The position numbers and the translations under genes are program-made. The notes beneath the pieces are model-generated. The model saw nothing but the letters and a program-made list of their open reading frames with translations. It was not told the DNA's origin and ran no database searches. Shown here piece after piece: positions 46,128 through 58,305 of a stretch of DNA of 64,000 nucleotides. Position 1 is the stretch's first letter. The number at the start of each line of letters is the position of its first letter. This DNA comes from Mycobacterium sp. PO1 (lineage in GTDB: Bacteria > Actinomycetota > Actinomycetes > Mycobacteriales > Mycobacteriaceae). Where the stretch lies: NCBI RefSeq assembly GCF_017312405.1, contig NZ_BLTG01000036.1:31213-95212 (forward strand). Reading direction: 5' to 3'.

Positions 46128-47531
46128 CTAGCGCTTCGCTCGCTTCTCGCGGACCCTGACATTGATCCGGATCGGGCTGCCCTCGAAGCCGAACGTCTCG
46201 CGCAGGCGCCGCTCCAGGAACCGCCGGTAACCGGCTTCCAGGAAACCTGTGGTGAACAGCACGAATGTCGGTGGCCGCGCGGCGGCCTGGGTGGCGAACA
46301 AGATCCGGGGCTGCTTGCCTCCGCGCACCGGCGGGGGCGTCGCCGCAACCACCTCTTTGAGGAACGAGTTCAACTGGCCCGTCGTGATGCGCTTGTCCCA
46401 TGAGGCCAACGCCGTTTCCAGCGCCGGGACCAGCTTCTGCACCGCGCGCCCGGTCTTGGCCGAGATGTTGACCCGCGGCGCCCACGGCAGCTGTGCCAGA
46501 TCCAGGTCGATCTCGCGGTCCAACAGATAACGGCGGTCCTCGTCGACCAGATCCCACTTGTTGAACGCCAGCACCAACGCCCGCCCGGCTTCGATCACCA
46601 TCGACAACACACGCTGGTCCTGTTCGGTCAGCGGCTGCGATGCGTCGATCAGCACGATGGCCACCTCGGCAGCGTCGATCGCTCCGTGGGTGCGCACCGA
46701 GGCATAGAACTCATGGCCGCTGGCCTGACCCACTTTGCGGCGCAGACCCGCCGTGTCGACGAACCGCCACAACTTGCCATCCATCTCGATCAACGAGTCG
46801 ACGGGATCGACGGTGGTGCCGGCGGCGTCGTGGACCACCGACCGCTCGTCGCCGGACAGCCGGTTGAGCAGCGAGGACTTGCCGACGTTCGGTTTGCCCA
46901 CCAGCGCCACACGGCGTGGCCCGCCACCACCGCCGACCATCTCGGACACGGTGGGTAACGCATCGACGACGACGTCGAGCAGATCGGCGACGCCGCGACC
47001 ATGGATGGCGCTGACCGCGTGCGGCTCCCCCAGCCCCAGCGACCACAGCTCGGCGGCGTCCGATTCACCGCGCTCGCTGTCGACCTTGTTGGCCGCCAGG
47101 AACACCGGCTTGCCCGAACGTTGCAGGATCTTGGCGGCAGCCTCGTCGGCAGAGGTGGCCCCGACCGTGGCGTCGACGACGAAGATGATCGCGTCGGCAG
47201 TGCGCATCGCGACCGAGGCCTGCTCGGCGACCAGTTGCTGCAGGCCTTTCGCGTCGGGCTCCCAGCCGCCGGTGTCCTGCACGACGAACCGCTGACCGGA
47301 CCACAGCGCGTCGTAGGACACCCGGTCCCGGGTCACGCCCGGCACGTCCTGCACCACGGCCTCACGTCGGCCCAGAATGCGGTTGACCAGCGTCGATTTA
47401 CCGACATTGGGGCGCCCGACCACCGCCACGACGGGCGGCGGCGCCGACGCTTCCTCGATCGCCTCGGCTACCTCTTCGGCGCCCAGTTCCCAGTCACGCT
47501 CGTCGACCCACGTGCCGTCGGATTCGGTCAT
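46128..47531 (-). CDS. der: GTPase Der (EngA)
   Basis: Essential ribosome-assembly GTPase acting on the 50S subunit, 467 aa. Two GTPase domains are present: G1 [18 protein letters not shown] and NKVD in the first; [20 protein letters not shown] and NKWD in the second. A C-terminal KH-like domain ([19 protein letters not shown]) follows. A short acidic N-terminal extension ([16 protein letters not shown]) precedes the first domain, as in mycobacterial Der. Its ATG overlaps the cmk stop (ATGA). Confidence 0.97.
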   Translation of the reverse strand: MTESDGTWVDERDWELGAEEVAEAIEEASAPPPVVAVVGRPNVGKSTLVNRILGRREAVVQDVPGVTRDRVSYDALWSGQRFVVQDTGGWEPDAKGLQQLVAEQASVAMRTADAIIFVVDATVGATSADEAAAKILQRSGKPVFLAANKVDSERGESDAAELWSLGLGEPHAVSAIHGRGVADLLDVVVDALPTVSEMVGGGGGPRRVALVGKPNVGKSSLLNRLSGDERSVVHDAAGTTVDPVDSLIEMDGKLWRFVDTAGLRRKVGQASGHEFYASVRTHGAIDAAEVAIVLIDASQPLTEQDQRVLSMVIEAGRALVLAFNKWDLVDEDRRYLLDREIDLDLAQLPWAPRVNISAKTGRAVQKLVPALETALASWDKRITTGQLNSFLKEVVAATPPPVRGGKQPRILFATQAAARPPTFVLFTTGFLEAGYRRFLERRLRETFGFEGSPIRINVRVREKRAKR

Positions 47532-48247
47532 CGCTCTGCTCTCTGTTCTTCGCGCACCCGCTTCTCGCCCATTTGTGCGGTGCGCTCCACGAGATCTGTC
47601 AAGAACGCGATCACCTCGGATTGCGTCATGTCGCTGGTGTCGACCACGGCGGCATCGTCGGCGGCGCGCAACGGCGACACGGGGCGGGTGGAATCAAGGT
47701 GGTCGCGGCGCTTCACATCGGCGAGCACCGCCTCGTAGTCGTCGGGCAGACCGTTGGCGACGTTCTGATCGTTGCGGCGACGCGCCCGCTCCTCGGCGGA
47801 CGCGGTCAGAAAGATCTTCACATCGGCGTCGGGCAGCACCACGGTTCCGATGTCGCGGCCTTCGACCACGACGTCGTCGGCGCCGCCCGCCAACGTCCGC
47901 TGCAGTTCGACCAGTCGCGTCCGCACCGCGGGTACCGCAGAGACCGCTGACACCGCCTTCGTGACGGCGTCCCCCCGGATCTCGGTCGACACGTCCTCTC
48001 CTGCCAGAAAGGACCGATCCTCACCGGGGTCGTGACCGACGGAGAGCTCGACGTCGGCGACCGCGCCGGCGATCGCATCGGCATCGCCCAGATCCACGCC
48101 CCGGCGCAGCGCGGCCAGTGTGACGATGCGGTACATCGCTCCGGTGTCGAGATAACTGGCACCCAGGGCGGACGCCAAACCCCTTGCCACCGTGGACTTT
48201 CCGGTGCCTGCCGGCCCGTCGATGGCGATCACCCGTGCCCGGCTCAC
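47528..48247 (-). CDS. cmk: Cytidylate kinase
   Basis: Phosphorylates CMP and dCMP using ATP, 239 aa. The P-loop is [15 protein letters not shown]-binding YLDTGAMYR and [15 protein letters not shown], and the lid region [10 protein letters not shown], are family blocks. GTG 48247 overlaps the pseudouridine synthase stop. The cmk-der pair is conserved in actinobacteria. Confidence 0.96.
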   Translation of the reverse strand: MSRARVIAIDGPAGTGKSTVARGLASALGASYLDTGAMYRIVTLAALRRGVDLGDADAIAGAVADVELSVGHDPGEDRSFLAGEDVSTEIRGDAVTKAVSAVSAVPAVRTRLVELQRTLAGGADDVVVEGRDIGTVVLPDADVKIFLTASAEERARRRNDQNVANGLPDDYEAVLADVKRRDHLDSTRPVSPLRAADDAAVVDTSDMTQSEVIAFLTDLVERTAQMGEKRVREEQRAER

Positions 48248-48993
48248 AAGCCCACCGCCTTGTAGAGGTCGCCGATTTCCTTCTGCGTCAGTACCCGGAT
48301 GCTGCCCGGGCGCTGGTCGCCGAGGGTGACCGCGCCGATGTCGGTGCGCACCAGTTCCTGGACCGGGAAACCGACTTCGGCCAGCAGTCGGCGCACGATG
48401 CGCTTGCGGCCTTCATGCAGCGTGACCCGCACCAGCGATTTGCCCGGCACCGCGTCGACAACGGCGAAGTCGTCCACACGCACCGGTCCGTCGTCGAGTT
48501 CGATGCCGTCGCGCAGCTTTCGGCCCAGCCCCTTCGGCACCGCGCCCATCACGGTGGCCAGGTAGGTCTTGGGCACTTCGTAGGAGGGATGCATGAGGCG
48601 GTGAGCGAGCTCTCCGTCGTTGGTCAACAACAGCAGGCCCTCGGTGTCGGCGTCCAACCGGCCGACGTGAAACAGCTTGGCGTTACCCCGGACTCGGTGC
48701 TCCACCAGATCGCCGACGCAGGGCCTGCCGCGATCGTCGGACATCGTGGAGTGCATCCCGCGCGGCTTGTTGATCGCCAGGTGCACCAGAGTGTCGTCGA
48801 TCGAGATCCGGGCACCGTCGACCCTGATCACCGAGACCGCGGGATCGACGCGAGTGCCCAGTTCGGTGATGACCACCCCGTCGACCTCGACGCGGCCGTC
48901 GCGGATCATCTTCTCGGCCACCCGCCGGGAGGCGATTCCCGCCTGCGATAACACTTTCTGCAGGCGCACACCGGTCTCGTCGGACATCGTCAT
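48244..48993 (-). CDS. 23S rRNA pseudouridine synthase, RluB/RsuA family
   Basis: Pseudouridine synthase of 249 aa (M. tuberculosis Rv1711 position). An N-terminal S4 RNA-binding domain ([20 protein letters not shown]) precedes the catalytic domain with [19 protein letters not shown], whose Asp is the nucleophile. KTYLATV and [15 protein letters not shown] are the usual RsuA/RluB blocks. The exact rRNA target (probably 23S) is inferred from the family. ATG 48993 overlaps the scpB stop. Confidence 0.93.
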   Translation of the reverse strand: MTMSDETGVRLQKVLSQAGIASRRVAEKMIRDGRVEVDGVVITELGTRVDPAVSVIRVDGARISIDDTLVHLAINKPRGMHSTMSDDRGRPCVGDLVEHRVRGNAKLFHVGRLDADTEGLLLLTNDGELAHRLMHPSYEVPKTYLATVMGAVPKGLGRKLRDGIELDDGPVRVDDFAVVDAVPGKSLVRVTLHEGRKRIVRRLLAEVGFPVQELVRTDIGAVTLGDQRPGSIRVLTQKEIGDLYKAVGL

Positions 48994-49811
48994 TCCTTGT
49001 CCACGTCGAACGACGCCTCGGACGGCACAGCGGGCGCTCCGTTGAGCTTCATGAATCGCGGTTCCTCGCTGAGTGTTTCGGACAGATCGTCGATCACATC
49101 CACATCGGGCAACAGCGGCGCGATGTCGGGCAGGTCGGCCAGCGAACTGAGCCCGAGACGCTCGAGAAACAGTTCGGTGGTGGTGAACGTCACCGCACCG
49201 GAGTCGACGTCGGTCCCCGCTTCGGTGATCAACCCGCGCGCCAGCAGCGTACGCATCACCGCGTCGACGTTGACCCCGCGCACCGCGCTGACCCGCGCCC
49301 GGGTCACCGGCTGCCGGTAGGCCACCACGGCCAAGGTCTCCAAAGCGGCCCGGGTCAGCTTCGAACGGGCCCCGTCGAGCAGGAGCTTCTCCACGTAGGG
49401 GGCGTACCTCGCGCGGGTGTACATGCGCCAGCCCCCGCCGGCCTCCCGCAGGTCGATACCGCTGTCCCGGTCCGCCAGCGCGCCGGCGAGAAGCTGCAGC
49501 CGCTCGGCGATCCGGGCCGGCGGCTGGTCGGTGGCGGTGGCCAACGCGTCCACCGTCACCGGTGTGTCGACGACCAGCAGAAGCGCTTCGAGCACCGCGT
49601 CCAGTTCGGCGTCGTCCAGCGGGGAGTCCGCTTCGGGAAAGTCGGACTCGAAGTCCGGTTCGCTCACCGGTTGCGGGCGGTCGGACTGCAGTTCGGGTTC
49701 GCCCGCCGGTTCCACGGAGCCCGACTGCAGTTCGGGTTCGCCGGCCGGTTCTGCGGAGTCGGACTCCAGTTCGGGTGCGCTCGCCGGTTCCGGCGCGAAG
49801 TCGTCAGTCAT
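48990..49811 (-). CDS. scpB: Segregation and condensation protein B
   Basis: Winged-helix partner of the SMC-ScpA complex, 273 aa. ATG 49811 is chosen because it has AGAAAGA upstream and matches the natural N-terminus MTDDFAPEPAS. Two wHTH regions (LDAVLEALLLVVDTPVTVDA, then RAALETLAVVAYRQPVTRAR and VRGVNVDAVMRTLLARGLI) are typical of ScpB. The first about 65 residues are an acidic tail made of three imperfect repeats (EPAGEPELQS type; DNA 49655-49790), absent from the ScpB core. It is 17 bases after scpA. Confidence 0.95.
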   Translation of the reverse strand: MTDDFAPEPASAPELESDSAEPAGEPELQSGSVEPAGEPELQSDRPQPVSEPDFESDFPEADSPLDDAELDAVLEALLLVVDTPVTVDALATATDQPPARIAERLQLLAGALADRDSGIDLREAGGGWRMYTRARYAPYVEKLLLDGARSKLTRAALETLAVVAYRQPVTRARVSAVRGVNVDAVMRTLLARGLITEAGTDVDSGAVTFTTTELFLERLGLSSLADLPDIAPLLPDVDVIDDLSETLSEEPRFMKLNGAPAVPSEASFDVDKE

Positions 49812-49828
49812 CGTCTTTCTGTTCTGTG

Positions 49829-50644
49829 TCACTCGGCGTCGGCGGTGGCCAGCTGCTCGCTGTCGGGCCGCTCTCCGGTCCACGAAATCTGGAGCACACC
49901 AAGCGGTTCTGATTGGTCGAATGCTACCGCCCGGGCGCGGTACAGTTCGAGCAGCGCCAGGAACCTGCCGACGATCTCCATCGGCACCTGGCAGTCGGCG
50001 ACCAGCTCGGAAAACGACGCCCACTGCCCCACTCCGCGGCCCTCGAGCTGACCCAACAGGTGCGCGGCCTGCTCAGGCACTGACACCGAGACCTGATGCA
50101 GGTGATCGGTGCCGACAGTGGGCACCGGACGGGGCGTGAACGCTGTCGCCGCGATCTCGGCGAATCGCCCGGCGTCGACGCCGAGCATCACCTCGGGCAG
50201 CAGATCGGAGAAGCGGTCCTCGAGCGACACCGCACGTGGATAACTGCGCAGCGCCGCGGCCTCCAGCTCGGCGAACATCTCGGCGACATGCTTGAACGCC
50301 CGGTACTGCAGAAGCCGGGCGAACAGCAGGTCACGGACCTCCAGCAGCGCCAGGTCGTCTTCGTCGTGGACTTCCCCGGCAGGCAGCAGACGCGCCGCCT
50401 TCAAGTCGAGCAGGGTCGCGGCCACCACCAAAAAGGACGTAGTCTCGTCGAGACCCAGCTGAGCGCCGATCATCTTGGTGTAGCCGATGAACTCGTCGGT
50501 GACCTGGTGCAGCGCGACCTCGGTGACGTCGAGTCGGTGCGCGAAGATCAGCTGCAACAGCAGGTCGAACGGCCCCTCGAAATTGGCCAGCCGGACCTGG
50601 AAGCCGGTGGGGGTCGCTTCGTTGTCCGGTGTTGTCTCGCTCAC
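49829..50644 (-). CDS. scpA: Segregation and condensation protein A (kleisin)
   Basis: Kleisin that bridges the SMC heads, 271 aa. The N-terminal block FQVRLANFEGPFDLLLQLIF and SFLVVAATLLDLKAARLLPA are diagnostic; the C-terminal winged helix (MEIVGRFLALLELYRARAVA) ends the protein. GTG 50644 overlaps the parA stop (GTGA). Together with ScpB it condenses and segregates the chromosome. Confidence 0.96.
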   Translation of the reverse strand: MSETTPDNEATPTGFQVRLANFEGPFDLLLQLIFAHRLDVTEVALHQVTDEFIGYTKMIGAQLGLDETTSFLVVAATLLDLKAARLLPAGEVHDEDDLALLEVRDLLFARLLQYRAFKHVAEMFAELEAAALRSYPRAVSLEDRFSDLLPEVMLGVDAGRFAEIAATAFTPRPVPTVGTDHLHQVSVSVPEQAAHLLGQLEGRGVGQWASFSELVADCQVPMEIVGRFLALLELYRARAVAFDQSEPLGVLQISWTGERPDSEQLATADAE

Positions 50645-51537
50645 GCGCCGAACCGGTGGATGACCTCACGCGCCAGCGCCCGGTAGGCCTCGGCTCCCGC
50701 GGACTTGGGCGCCCAGGTGGTGATCGGCTCGCCGGCCACGCTGGTCTCCGGGAAACGCACGGTGCGGGTGATGACAGTGTCGAACACCAGGTCGCCGAAT
50801 CGCTCGACGACGCGCGCCATCACCTCCCGCGAGTTCACGGTGCGTGGGTCATAGCGGGTGATCAAGATGCCGCTGATTGACAGCTTGGGATTGAGGCGGT
50901 CGTGCACCTTGTCGACGGTGTCGGTGAGCAGTGCCAGCCCGCGCAGCGAGAAGTACTCGCATTCGGTCGGGATGACCACACCGTCGGCGCAGGCCAGCCC
51001 GTTGACGGTCAGCAGGCCCAGCGACGGCTGGCAGTCGATCAGCACGTAGTCGTAGCGATCGAGTACCGGATACAGCGCGCGGGCCAGTGACTGTTCGCGA
51101 CCGACCTCGTTGACCAGCTGGATCTCGGCGGCAGACAGGTCGATGTTGCTGGGCACCAGGTCCAGTCCCGGCACCCGGGTGGTCAGCAGCACGTCGTCGA
51201 TGGACACTCGCGGCTCCACCAGGAGGTTGTGCACGGTGTTGTCGAGTTCGTAGTGCGGCACCCCCAGCCCGGCGGACAGAGCTCCCTGGGGGTCGAGGTC
51301 CACCAGCAGCACCCGGCGGCCGTACTCGGCCAGGCTGGCGCCCAGATTGATGGTGGAGGTGGTCTTGCCGACCCCGCCCTTCTGATTGCACATCGCGATG
51401 ACCTTGGCGGGTCCGTGCGTCGTGCGTGGTGGCGGTTCGGGAATCTGCCGCGGGATCCGGCCGGTCAAACCGATGACCGGTTCGGGCGCTTCGCCGCCGG
51501 TGGGGTCGGTCATGCCGAACCGTCGCTGGTCAGGCAT
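50641..51537 (-). CDS. ParA/Soj-like chromosome-segregation ATPase
   Basis: ParA-family ATPase of 298 aa (M. tuberculosis Rv1708 position). The deviant Walker A is CNQKGGVGKTTSTIN with signature Lys; Walker A' is LVDLDPQGALSAGLG; and DYVLIDCQPSLGLLTVNGL follows. An N-terminal extension (about 40 residues, Pro-rich) is usual here. The start is ATG 51537; ATG 51513 is an alternative. It sits upstream of scpA-scpB in a coupled operon rather than beside parB at the origin, so it is an accessory ParA. Confidence 0.92.
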   Translation of the reverse strand: MPDQRRFGMTDPTGGEAPEPVIGLTGRIPRQIPEPPPRTTHGPAKVIAMCNQKGGVGKTTSTINLGASLAEYGRRVLLVDLDPQGALSAGLGVPHYELDNTVHNLLVEPRVSIDDVLLTTRVPGLDLVPSNIDLSAAEIQLVNEVGREQSLARALYPVLDRYDYVLIDCQPSLGLLTVNGLACADGVVIPTECEYFSLRGLALLTDTVDKVHDRLNPKLSISGILITRYDPRTVNSREVMARVVERFGDLVFDTVITRTVRFPETSVAGEPITTWAPKSAGAEAYRALAREVIHRFGA

Positions 51538-51663
51538 CCCACAGGCATCGCGGACATCCGGGCAAGTTTAACGGTGCGCGTCGCGCCGGTGAGGCAGACC
51601 CGCAGGCGAGATCTCGATGGATACGCCACCGAGCGTGAACCCTGTGCGAAAAAGCGGCCCGCA

Positions 51664-51811
51664 GATCGCACAGAGCTCACACTCGGCGAACGGAACGCAC
51701 AGAGCTCACACTCGGCGAACGGATCGCACAGAGCTCACACCCGGCGAACGCTGCCCGCGCTCACACCCGGCGAACGCTGCCCGCGCTCAGACTCGGCGAA
51801 CGCTGCCCGCC
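51664..51811. repeat. Five-copy tandem repeat upstream of the O-methyltransferase
   Basis: The core GCTCASACYCGGCGAACG starts at 51675, 51704, 51733, 51759 and 51785: two 29-base then two 26-base periods. The first three units carry CGCACAGA before the core, and the last ones carry CTGCCCGC. No long ORF uses the repeat. It lies between divergent parA and the methyltransferase gene, ending just before the methyltransferase -10. Confidence 0.85.
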
Positions 51812-51815
51812 CGCC

Positions 51816-51821
51816 TACGCT
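51816..51821 (+). promoter_or_regulatory. -10 element for leaderless O-methyltransferase mRNA
   Basis: TACGCT six bases before GTG 51828, with no ribosome site, fits a leaderless start. The region for the -35 lies inside the last unit of the tandem repeat. Confidence 0.4.
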
Positions 51822-51827
51822 GGCAGC

Positions 51828-52571
51828 GTGGGTGTGAGGAAGAAACTGCAGTCGTGGGGGCGGCTGATGCTCGGTATGCCCTCGTTCCTGAAAACCGGGC
51901 AGATCGGCGACGGACGCGAGGCCGCCTGCGCCGCCCATGTCGAGAACGCGGTGCCGCCCGGCGACATCGACGCAGCCCTGGCGGCCATCGACAGGTTCGC
52001 CCGCGACCAGGCCATGCTGGTCAACATCGGTGACGAGAAAGGCGAGCTGCTCGACGCGGCGGTCCACCGGGCGAAGCCGGCGATTGTCCTCGAACTCGGC
52101 ACGTATTGCGGCTACAGCGCGTTGCGGATCGCGCGTGCAGCTCCCGCGGCTCGGGTGTATTCGGTGGAGTTCTCCCCCGCCAACGCTGAGGTCGCCCGGC
52201 GGATCTGGACTCATGCGGGTGTCGCCGACCGGATCACCTGCGTGGTGGGCACGATCGGGGACGGCGGCCGCACTCTCGACGCGTTGTCCCGCGACCACGG
52301 GTTCGGCGACGGCGCCGTGGACCTGCTGTTCATCGACCACGACAAGAACGCGTACCTGTCGGACCTGCGCAGCATCATCGCTCGGGGCTGGCTGCACCCC
52401 GGTTCGATCGTCGTCGCCGACAACGTGAGGGTTCCCGGGGCCCCGGGCTACCGGCGATTCCTGCGGGAGCAGGAGGGCCGGTCCTGGCGCACTGTCGAGC
52501 ACAAGACCCACGTCGAGTATCAATCGCTGCTGCCCGACCTGGTGCTGGAGTCGGAGTACCTCGGCGGCTAG
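51828..52571 (+). CDS. Class I SAM-dependent O-methyltransferase
   Basis: COMT-like methyltransferase of 247 aa (M. tuberculosis Rv1703c position). SAM binding is at VLELGTYCGYSALRIARAAP, with the acidic residue in VYSVEFSPANAE. The metal site is LLFIDHDKNAYLSDL and VVADNVRVPGAPGY (Asp, Asp, Asn), matching Mg-dependent catechol-type enzymes. The substrate is unknown. It starts at GTG 51828. It is the only rightward gene in this block and converges on xerD with 14 bases between. Confidence 0.9.
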   Translation: MGVRKKLQSWGRLMLGMPSFLKTGQIGDGREAACAAHVENAVPPGDIDAALAAIDRFARDQAMLVNIGDEKGELLDAAVHRAKPAIVLELGTYCGYSALRIARAAPAARVYSVEFSPANAEVARRIWTHAGVADRITCVVGTIGDGGRTLDALSRDHGFGDGAVDLLFIDHDKNAYLSDLRSIIARGWLHPGSIVVADNVRVPGAPGYRRFLREQEGRSWRTVEHKTHVEYQSLLPDLVLESEYLGG

Positions 52572-52585
52572 CGACTGCTGTCGAA

Positions 52586-53541
52586 CTAGCGAGCCCGGGG
52601 GTGGGCGCCGGCCCACACCTCCCGCATCGCGTTGACCGTCACCATCGTGTAGATCTGCGTCGTCGTCACAGAGGCGTGGCCCAGCAGCTCCTGCACGACG
52701 CGCACGTCGGCCCCGCCGTCGAGCAGGTGGGTGGCGAACGAGTGCCGCAGCACGTGGGGCGACACCGTGGCGGTGATGCCGGCGCGCTCGGCGGCATCCT
52801 GCAGCACCTGCCACGCACTCTGCCGAGACAGCCGCCCGCCCCGGGCGTTGAGGAAGATCGCGGGGGTGCCCCGGCCACGTCGCGCCAAGTCGGGGCGACC
52901 GCGCACCAGATAGGCGTCCAGCGCCGCCACGGCGGGGCGCCCGATCGGGATCAACCGCTGCTTGCCGCCCTTGCCCGCCAGCAGCACCGACCGCGCCGAG
53001 GTGTCCACATCGTCGAGATCCAGGCCGACCGCCTCGGAGATACGGGCGCCGGTCGAATACAGCAGCTCCAGCAGCGCCCGGTTGCGCAACGTCAGCGGCC
53101 CGTCGGCGTCGCTGTCTCCGCCCGCGGCCTCGAGCAGCGCCAGCACCTCGTCCAGCGTCAGACTCTTGGGCAGGCGCCGGCTCGGTGTCGGAGGCTTGAC
53201 CTCGCGGGCGACGTCGATCGTGGCGATACCCTCGGCCGCAGCGAAGCGGTGCAGGCCGCGCACGGCGATGACAGCCCGGGCGGCGGACACCGCGGACAGG
53301 GGCACCACTCCGTTGTCGGGGTCGCCGCGCCGCAACGCGACGAGGAAGTCGCTGACGTCGGCTTCGGTGACGGCAGCCAGGTCGCCGATGCCACGGCCGC
53401 TGAGGTGCTCGCGGTAGCGGCGCAGATCGCGCCGGTACGAGCTCAACGTGTTGGCCGCCACGCCCCGCTCGATCGCGAGGTGGTCGAGATAGCCCTGGAA
53501 CTGGTCCTCGAGCGCCGCACCCACCGTCAGCGAGGCGTCGC

Positions 53542-53545
<4 letters not shown>
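52586..53545 (-). CDS. xerD: Tyrosine recombinase XerD
   Basis: Site-specific recombinase that resolves chromosome dimers at dif with XerC, 319 aa. GTG 53545 overlaps the Nudix gene stop (GTGA) and starts [20 protein letters not shown]. The catalytic set is present: Arg in [12 protein letters not shown], Lys in [25 protein letters not shown] (His, Arg), [14 protein letters not shown] (His, Tyr nucleophile). Housekeeping position and the conserved neighbours argue against a mobile-element integrase. Confidence 0.95.
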
Positions 53546-55993
<2,448 letters not shown>

Positions 55994-56080
55994 TCAAGCC
56001 CGGTTGGGGCCTGCCGACCCACGGAACCCCACCCTAACACCGACCGCGACACCGCGTTGTTGACACGCGGGCGAGCACGC

Positions 56081-57019
56081 TCAGCGGGGCACCGTGACGG
56101 CTTCGGCGCCCGGGCCGATGCCGAACTGGCCGGGTTCGCGACCATTGATCAGAGCGCTCAGGGCGAGCACGGAGGTGATGCGGCCCGCGCTGCTGCCGAC
56201 GTCGTCGACGGTGCTGACGGTGCTGGTCAGAGCCTCATCCGAGCGGGTCACCGCGATGGCGGAGGTGCCCGAGGCCGAACCGTCCCGGCCGGCCAGCACG
56301 GTGCCGGACCCATGTTGGGCCAGGCCGCCGGAGAATCGGGCCACGGTGGCACCCTGATTGCCCGCGTCCTCGCCGAGGGCGCCGCCGGTGACGACCAACG
56401 CGGTGTCGGCCGCGCCGACCCGCTCGGGGCCGTAGCTGATGAAGCCGGTGTCGCGCAGCGCGGCGAGCACGGTGTCCCGTTGGGTGTCCTCGACCGGCGG
56501 GGCGTCAGGACCCGCGGTCAGCAGGGCGATGCCCAGCAGATCCCCGGCTTGGGAGCCCTGGTCGACCGTCGCGGAGTTCAGTTGCGCGCCGGCCGGCACG
56601 ATCGGCGAATTGACCACCGACAGCAGCTTCTCCGCGGAGTTGGCGTCGACGAACTCCTGGGTCAGTCCGATCGTGCCCGTCACCCGGCCGCCGGCGTCGG
56701 TGACCAGACGTGACACCGCGTCGACGTCGTCGTCTGCGGCGTCGGGGGTGCGGAAGACCACCACCGATTTGTCCGCCAGCGCACCACTGACGATGCGCGG
56801 AGCCATCTGCGCATCGAAATCGTTGGCTGCACTGAGCTTTTCGGTGAGCGCGTTGCGCTCGTCGGTGAGCGTGTCGATCTGGTTCTGCATCTCGTTCTTG
56901 TCGTCGCGCAGTCCCGAGAGCACGGTGTTCGACAGCAGCCCCGACCCCAGCGCGACCCCGATGGCCAGCGCCAGGAACACCGCGGCCAGGGAGATGGCAT
57001 GCGAACGCAACGAGATCAC
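56081..57019 (-). CDS. mctB: SteB/MctB family envelope protein
   Basis: 312-residue homolog of M. tuberculosis Rv1698, described both as the copper-homeostasis protein MctB and as SteB, the partner of SteA in cell separation. An N-terminal membrane helix (SLAAVFLALAIGVALGSGLL) is followed by a coiled coil (LRDDKNEMQNQIDTLTDERN) and a periplasmic domain. GTG 57019 is the start. It lies 9 bases after steA in a two-gene unit. The steA neighbourhood supports the cell-separation role; copper function is from the literature. Confidence 0.85.
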   Translation of the reverse strand: MISLRSHAISLAAVFLALAIGVALGSGLLSNTVLSGLRDDKNEMQNQIDTLTDERNALTEKLSAANDFDAQMAPRIVSGALADKSVVVFRTPDAADDDVDAVSRLVTDAGGRVTGTIGLTQEFVDANSAEKLLSVVNSPIVPAGAQLNSATVDQGSQAGDLLGIALLTAGPDAPPVEDTQRDTVLAALRDTGFISYGPERVGAADTALVVTGGALGEDAGNQGATVARFSGGLAQHGSGTVLAGRDGSASGTSAIAVTRSDEALTSTVSTVDDVGSSAGRITSVLALSALINGREPGQFGIGPGAEAVTVPR

Positions 57020-57028
57020 GGTGGACTC

Positions 57029-58213
57029 CTAGGCGACCAGGCTCTGCACCCAGAGGGTGAGGCGGTTCCAGTACTCGGCGACCCACTCCAGCACCGCGGC
57101 GTCGGCGCGAGACACCCACAGCGCGGCGATCACGGCCACCAGCATCGCCAGCACCAGCAGAGCGATCGCGCCGCCCGACACCCGGCTGCGATACAGCGTG
57201 GCAACGGCTTTGGCGTCGACCAGTTTCTCGCCGACCTTGAGCCGGGTCAGGAAGGTCGACGGGTTGCTCTGCTGGCGGGTGCGGTCGAAGAACTCCTCGA
57301 TCGAGGCGGTGTGTCCGACGGTGACGATCAGCGCGGCGCCGTGGTGATCGCACAGCAACAGGGCCAGGTCGGCAGCGGAACCGGCCGCCGGGAACGTCAT
57401 CGCGCCCACTCCGAGGTCCTGGATGCGCTCCAGGCCGGCGGCGTGGCCGTCGGCGTCGGCGGGCAGGATCACCTGGGCGCCGCAGCGCAGCACCTCGGCG
57501 CTGATGGTGTCGGGATCACCCACGATCAGCGCGGGCCGGTAACCGGCTTTGCGGAGCGTGTCGGCACCGCCGCCGACGCCGACCAGCACCGGCTGGTACT
57601 CCTTGATGAACGGCTTGAGCGCTTTGAGATCGGCAGCGGCACAGGGCTCCTCGGCTACCACCACGACGTGCCGGTGGGTCAGGTCGACGTCGATATCGGG
57701 AATGCCGATGCCGTCGATCAGCAGCGGGCTCTCGCTGCGGATGAACTCGATGGTGTTGCCCGCGAAAGCTTCCAGGTGGGCGACCAGGCCTCCCTTGGCT
57801 TCCTGCATCAGCTCGTGGATATCAGCGTCGGTGCGTTCGGTGCCCAGGACCAGGCGGCGGTCACCGGAATACAGCCCGCCTTCGTTGATCCGGATCCGGG
57901 CGCCGTCTTTGATCTTCTTGAAGACGTCGTCGCCGGTCTCGTCGACCAGGGTGATGCCGTTGGCGACCAGGACCTCGGGGCCGAGGTTGGGGTAGCGGCC
58001 GGTGATCGAGGACGACGCGTTGACCACGGCGGCCACGTTCGCCTCGACGAGCGCGTCGGCGGTGACGCGATCGAGGTCCTGCGCGTCCATCACGGCGATG
58101 TCACCGGGGCTGAGGCGGCGCAACAGTTTGTCGATGTCGCGGTCAACGCGGGCGGTGCCCGTGATACCCGGGCGTGAGCTGGCATTACGGGACAGCAACG
58201 CTGACATCTTCAT
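57029..58213 (-). CDS. steA: SteA-like membrane protein (thiamine-pyrophosphokinase-like fold)
   Basis: 394-residue homolog of M. tuberculosis Rv1697. A cytoplasmic part resembling the thiamine pyrophosphokinase catalytic fold (LVGVGGGADTLRKAGYRPAL, then IVGDPDTIS; SLLDGIGIPD-type SPLLIDGIGIPDIDVDLTHR) is followed by a single C-terminal helix (IALLVLAMLVAVIAALWVS). In Corynebacterium SteA and SteB act together in septal cell separation. The start is ATG 58213 or 58207, with no clear ribosome site. A TAAACT -10-like element sits at 58277-58282. Confidence 0.87.
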   Translation of the reverse strand: MKMSALLSRNASSRPGITGTARVDRDIDKLLRRLSPGDIAVMDAQDLDRVTADALVEANVAAVVNASSSITGRYPNLGPEVLVANGITLVDETGDDVFKKIKDGARIRINEGGLYSGDRRLVLGTERTDADIHELMQEAKGGLVAHLEAFAGNTIEFIRSESPLLIDGIGIPDIDVDLTHRHVVVVAEEPCAAADLKALKPFIKEYQPVLVGVGGGADTLRKAGYRPALIVGDPDTISAEVLRCGAQVILPADADGHAAGLERIQDLGVGAMTFPAAGSAADLALLLCDHHGAALIVTVGHTASIEEFFDRTRQQSNPSTFLTRLKVGEKLVDAKAVATLYRSRVSGGAIALLVLAMLVAVIAALWVSRADAAVLEWVAEYWNRLTLWVQSLVA

Positions 58214-58276
58214 GCGGCGATTCTGGCCAGTGACAGCCGGGATGCGTCGGAGGCGCGCCGTAACAGCAGCCTCAGA

Positions 58277-58282
58277 AGTTTA
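58277..58282 (-). promoter_or_regulatory. Possible -10 of the steA-steB transcript
   Basis: TAAACT in an AT-rich stretch between recN and steA would place the start about 55 bases before the steA ATG. GTGTGA is repeated just upstream (58289-58303 region), but no ideally spaced -35 was found. Confidence 0.3.
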
Positions 58283-58305
58283 TTCTTTTCACACCAGTCA
58301 CACGG

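Noticed and set aside
50641..51537. ParA as a plasmid-partition gene
   Set aside because: It is coupled to scpA-scpB in a conserved chromosomal operon and has no ParB or plasmid genes beside it.
51664..51811. Possible CRISPR array
   Set aside because: Repeats are contiguous units with 26-29 base periods and no unique spacers of 30-40 bases, and no cas genes are near.
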